Assembly: GCA_910576535.1 (NCBI GenBank)
Contig: CAJTKK010000015.1
Coordinates: 32,406-96,405 of the forward strand
DNA: 64,000 nt
Direction: 5' to 3'
DNA from: an uncultured Lachnospiraceae bacterium
Lineage (GTDB): Bacteria > Bacillota > Clostridia > Lachnospirales > Lachnospiraceae
The translations under genes and the position numbers were made by a program. Under the pieces are notes generated by a model. It did no database searches, was not told the origin of the DNA, and was given only the letters and a program-made list of their open reading frames with translations. This document shows positions 61,363 to 64,000 of the stretch, in pieces (position 1 is the first letter of the stretch; every line of letters begins with the position of its first letter).

Positions 61363-62016
61363 ATGGGAACGCCGGAGATTGCCAGTAAGGCAGGAATGAT
61401 AGACGATGACATCGTTATTTACATAGAAGACTATGCCTTGCAATATATAAAAATTTTAAAACAGGAAGTAAATAGCAAAGAGGACAAGTATATTCTGTAT
61501 GGTAAAAAAGAACGGATTCCAGGTAAAGAAGTTTATATTATCTATGGGGCTGGGCGGATGGAGGAAGAAAAAGAGTTATGCTTTAGGGGGGCAGGAAGAA
61601 GTTATGAACGGATTGGCAGCCTGGATATGACATTATGGGAACAAGAGAAAGATATTTTCAAGGGGCTGCAAATAGGAATGGCAAATAGCAAGCGGCCGGT
61701 AAGAGGGTATTATGTGTTTTATGATGCTGATGATAAAATGAAGGATTGCTTAAGCAAATATTATGAAGAAAGCATAAACAGAAGCCGATATATTACCCAG
61801 AGAGGGCAAGGAGCCTTGGAGCAGGCGGAATTAGTGGATTTTGGCAGCAATAAGCAGACAAGCGGGGCGTCCTTATACATTTGGATCAGGATAACTGTGA
61901 TAGGGATACTGGCTATTTTGTGCGCCATAGCAGTAACTACTATTAACGGATATGATAAAATCAGCGATTTTGTGCAAGCTGCAGTTCAGACTGCTGAGAT
62001 GATAGAAAAACCTTGA
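61363..62016 (+). CDS. Unknown membrane-anchored protein
   Basis: A 217-residue protein I do not recognise. The N-terminal 150 residues look like a mixed alpha/beta domain, with DDIVIYIEDYALQYIKIL and KYILYGKKERIPGKEVYIIYGA as strand/helix units. A single membrane helix lies near residues 172-193 (IWIRITVIGILAILCAIAV) with a short C-terminal tail outside. Its position before DUF5711 and CvpA genes suggests a cell-envelope role; no evidence beyond position. GGGGTACGGGT precedes the ATG. Confidence 0.6.
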   Translation: MGTPEIASKAGMIDDDIVIYIEDYALQYIKILKQEVNSKEDKYILYGKKERIPGKEVYIIYGAGRMEEEKELCFRGAGRSYERIGSLDMTLWEQEKDIFKGLQIGMANSKRPVRGYYVFYDADDKMKDCLSKYYEESINRSRYITQRGQGALEQAELVDFGSNKQTSGASLYIWIRITVIGILAILCAIAVTTINGYDKISDFVQAAVQTAEMIEKP

Positions 62017-62136
62017 AAGAATGAAGGGCATGAATGCGTGAGAAAATAAAAGATTTTGTCATTGTTTACCCCTCTATTGGCAGTATGGCCGGAAGTGTGT
62101 TAAAATGAAAGGCATATTTATATTTGGAGGTTTAGG

Positions 62137-63342
62137 ATGGCAAACGTCAGGGAGTATTTACGTTCCAGGACAAAAAAAGTAAGGGAAGGGCGTAATATTA
62201 ATTACAAAGAAAAGATTAGAAGCCATAAACTGACTATTTTTTATAGAGGGCTTCTTGGGATTGCCCTGACAGTTGCTGTGGCGGCAATGATTTTTGTTAG
62301 CTGGAGAAACAGGGAATACGAAGAAAGCGTGATCGTAAACTCTATTCCGGTTACAAGAGTGGAGGGGTCTACTTATTTGCCTCTCGGTAATTATATTCTT
62401 ACTTATAGCAAAGATGGTGCAAACTGTATGGATAGCAAAGGAGGGGTGCTGTGGAACCAGACTTATGAGATGCAAAACCCTATAGTGGATATTAATGGGA
62501 CAGTGGCCGGTATTGGCGATTACAATGGAAGAACAATTTATATTATGAATACATCCGGCCGTATCGGGGAAATTACAACCAATCTTCCGATACGTAATTT
62601 TAGCGTAGCGGCAAACGGGATTGTGGCCGTAGTTTTGGATGATGCCCGGATAACAAGGATTCATTTATATGATACATCGGGTAACGTCTTGGTAGAAAGC
62701 GAGACTACGATGGACAAATCCGGCTATCCCATAGACATCAGCATATCTCCGAATGGGGAGCTTCTGGCAATTTCTTATTTATATGTGGACAGCGGTATCC
62801 TAAAATCGTCAATTGCTTTTCATAACTTTGGCGAGGTGGGGCAGAATTTATCGGCGGATCGGTTTGTCAGCGGGTATGATTATCAAGGAACGATTGTCCC
62901 GTTTATTCATTTTATGAACAGCAGCACTGCATTTGCGGTGTCAGATGACCGTATCATGTTTTTTTCCGGAAACCAAAAGCCGCTTAGTGCAGCCGAAAAC
63001 CTTTTGGATGTTAAAGTGCAGAGCATTTTTTATAATGAAGAATATGTAGGGCTTGTATTTTTGAATACAGAGGGGGATGGGAAGTATAGATTGAATATAT
63101 ATAATGACAGCGGGACCCTAATAACGGGCATGGGCTTTGATATGGAATATACGAATATCATTTTCCATAAAGATGAGTTTATTATATGCAGCGATTTGGA
63201 ATATGGCGTATATAATATACATGGAACGGAGCGTTTTAGGGATCAATTTGAAGAAATTGTATACTTATTTGTTCCGCAGGAAAAAAGCAGCCGCTTTCTG
63301 GTCATGACACAGAACGCGATGAGAGTAATGGAAATGAAGTAG
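62137..63342 (+). CDS. DUF5711-family membrane-anchored beta-propeller-like protein
   Basis: A 401-residue protein of the DUF5711 family. A short basic cytoplasmic N-terminus is followed by a membrane helix at about residues 36-57. The extracellular part contains repeated beta strands (YSKDGANCMDSKGG, IDISISPNGELLAISY, FNTEGDGKYRLNIYN-like) typical of a propeller. Function unknown. GGAGG lies before the ATG. CvpA-like gene follows 12 bases later, so they share a transcript. Confidence 0.7.
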   Translation: MANVREYLRSRTKKVREGRNINYKEKIRSHKLTIFYRGLLGIALTVAVAAMIFVSWRNREYEESVIVNSIPVTRVEGSTYLPLGNYILTYSKDGANCMDSKGGVLWNQTYEMQNPIVDINGTVAGIGDYNGRTIYIMNTSGRIGEITTNLPIRNFSVAANGIVAVVLDDARITRIHLYDTSGNVLVESETTMDKSGYPIDISISPNGELLAISYLYVDSGILKSSIAFHNFGEVGQNLSADRFVSGYDYQGTIVPFIHFMNSSTAFAVSDDRIMFFSGNQKPLSAAENLLDVKVQSIFYNEEYVGLVFLNTEGDGKYRLNIYNDSGTLITGMGFDMEYTNIIFHKDEFIICSDLEYGVYNIHGTERFRDQFEEIVYLFVPQEKSSRFLVMTQNAMRVMEMK

Positions 63343-63354
63343 AGGGAAACAAAA

Positions 63355-63834
63355 GTGAATTTACTGGCAGTGATCTTTATGATATTAGTAGTATGGCGTG
63401 TTTTCAAAGGGCTAAAGAACGGGTTTGCGAAGGAAATTAATGGACTGTTATCGCTGTTTATGGCATTGGTGGTGATTTCAATTGCGCTTCTTTTACTGGG
63501 AGGGATAGTGCAGAAAAATACAAGGATTATTGTAATATCAGCGGTTATGCTCATTATAGTGAGTTTTCTATACCGTTTATTGGGAATGGTGATGAAGTCG
63601 ATAGAAACAATGGCAAAGCTTCCTATAATCAGCTTTGTAAATGTTTTGGCTGGGGCAGCAGCCGGAGCGGTGGAAGTGATTGTAGTGTTCTGGATGGTAT
63701 ATATAATTGTTGACAGCTTTCCGACTGGGCAGTTTGGGGTGCGGGTTAAAGAATGGACAGAACAGAGTACAATACTTATTAATATATATAATAAAAATTA
63801 TATCGCCCATTGGATTATGGGAATGGGTTTATGA
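63355..63834 (+). CDS. CvpA-family membrane protein
   Basis: A 159-residue integral membrane protein with about four hydrophobic segments (near residues 3-20, 28-52, 58-78 and 98-120). FKGLKNGFAKEINGLLSLF and LAGAAAGAVEVIVVFWMVY are typical of CvpA, first linked to colicin V production but a general envelope protein in many bacteria. The start is GTG 63355. It ends the plus-strand group; the next promoter begins about 90 bases later. Confidence 0.8.
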   Translation: MNLLAVIFMILVVWRVFKGLKNGFAKEINGLLSLFMALVVISIALLLLGGIVQKNTRIIVISAVMLIIVSFLYRLLGMVMKSIETMAKLPIISFVNVLAGAAAGAVEVIVVFWMVYIIVDSFPTGQFGVRVKEWTEQSTILINIYNKNYIAHWIMGMGL

Positions 63835-63927
63835 TGGGAAACCATGTGTATTAGACATGGTAAAACCACAAGATATAGTAGTTGTAAAAGAATTGAAAAA
63901 AACTTGAAAAAAATTCAAAAAAAGGTG

Positions 63928-63957
63928 TTGACAATTTGGGGATAGTGGTGCTATACT
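63928..63957 (+). promoter_or_regulatory. Strong promoter reading out of the window
   Basis: TTGACA (63928-63933), an 18-base spacer and TATACT (63952-63957) with TG at the extended -10 position. Both boxes are at or close to consensus, stronger than most in the window. It could serve an rRNA operon or another strongly expressed gene beyond 64000, but the gene is not in view. Confidence 0.7.
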
Positions 63958-64000
63958 CAATTTCGTTGCCGGCGAAATAAACAGCAGGCCGGCGGCAGGA

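Noticed and set aside
63857..63907. A 16-codon reading frame (DMVKPQDIVVVKELKKT-like) after the CvpA gene
   Set aside because: It looks protein-like but has no ribosome site, is very short and overlaps the frame of the CvpA end in a different phase. Not supported as a gene.

Overview
The window looks like chromosomal DNA from an anaerobic, sugar-fermenting Clostridia, most likely a Lachnospiraceae. This rests on gene content: a large Bacillus/Clostridium-type SRP RNA, FabT-, YesN/YesM-, DUF624- and MsmX-type proteins, a transketolase split into two genes, D-lactate dehydrogenase, glycyl-radical-type activases and purine-rich Shine-Dalgarno sites. I cannot name the genus. I see no CRISPR array, transposase, integrase or phage module.

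Region by region: 1-5.1 kb holds a two-subunit (LacL/LacM-like) beta-galactosidase, a very long perfect hairpin and an ABC-class ATPase. 5.1-10.3 kb holds a bacteriohemerythrin, a membrane-anchored Mrr-like nuclease and araA, an FGGY kinase and araD for L-arabinose. 10.4-18.3 kb holds a DUF4015 glycosidase-like protein, an ECF sigma operon with three unknown genes, a FabT-like regulator with its own operator, an M3 peptidase and a DUF885 peptidase. 18.4-31.5 kb is a sugar uptake and pentose-phosphate block: an AraR-like repressor, a YesN/YesM two-component system, a galactofuranose/arabinose-type ABC importer with two binding proteins, split transketolase and ribulose-5-phosphate epimerase. 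31.6-46.4 kb is mostly housekeeping and signalling: map, metG, a lipase-like hydrolase, DUF1002, D-LDH, a GNAT, a DUF624/diguanylate cyclase pair, msmX, a CdaR/PucR regulator, a methyltransferase, an unknown protein and a radical SAM activase. 46.4-56.2 kb holds SRP RNA and tadA (minus strand), a second radical SAM activase, a miniature kinase-like protein, a 38-residue membrane peptide, a candidate C-rich small RNA, a MutS-like/VWA/MoxR/leucine-rich-repeat cluster and tRNA-Ser(CGA). 56.4-64 kb holds phosphofructokinase, dnaX-ybaB-recR, galM, a DUF5711/CvpA group and a strong promoter reading out of the window.

Functionally, the sugar genes fit together: lactose is cleaved and the galactose handled by mutarotase; arabinose is imported, then passes through AraA, the kinase and AraD to xylulose-5-phosphate, which transketolase and Rpe feed to glycolysis (PFK) and D-lactate. 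The least explained parts are the ECF sigma operon (11.67-14.08 kb) and the MutS-like/VWA/MoxR/LRR cluster with its leader RNA (49.2-55.0 kb). Function calls come from recognising motifs by eye; no database search was run.
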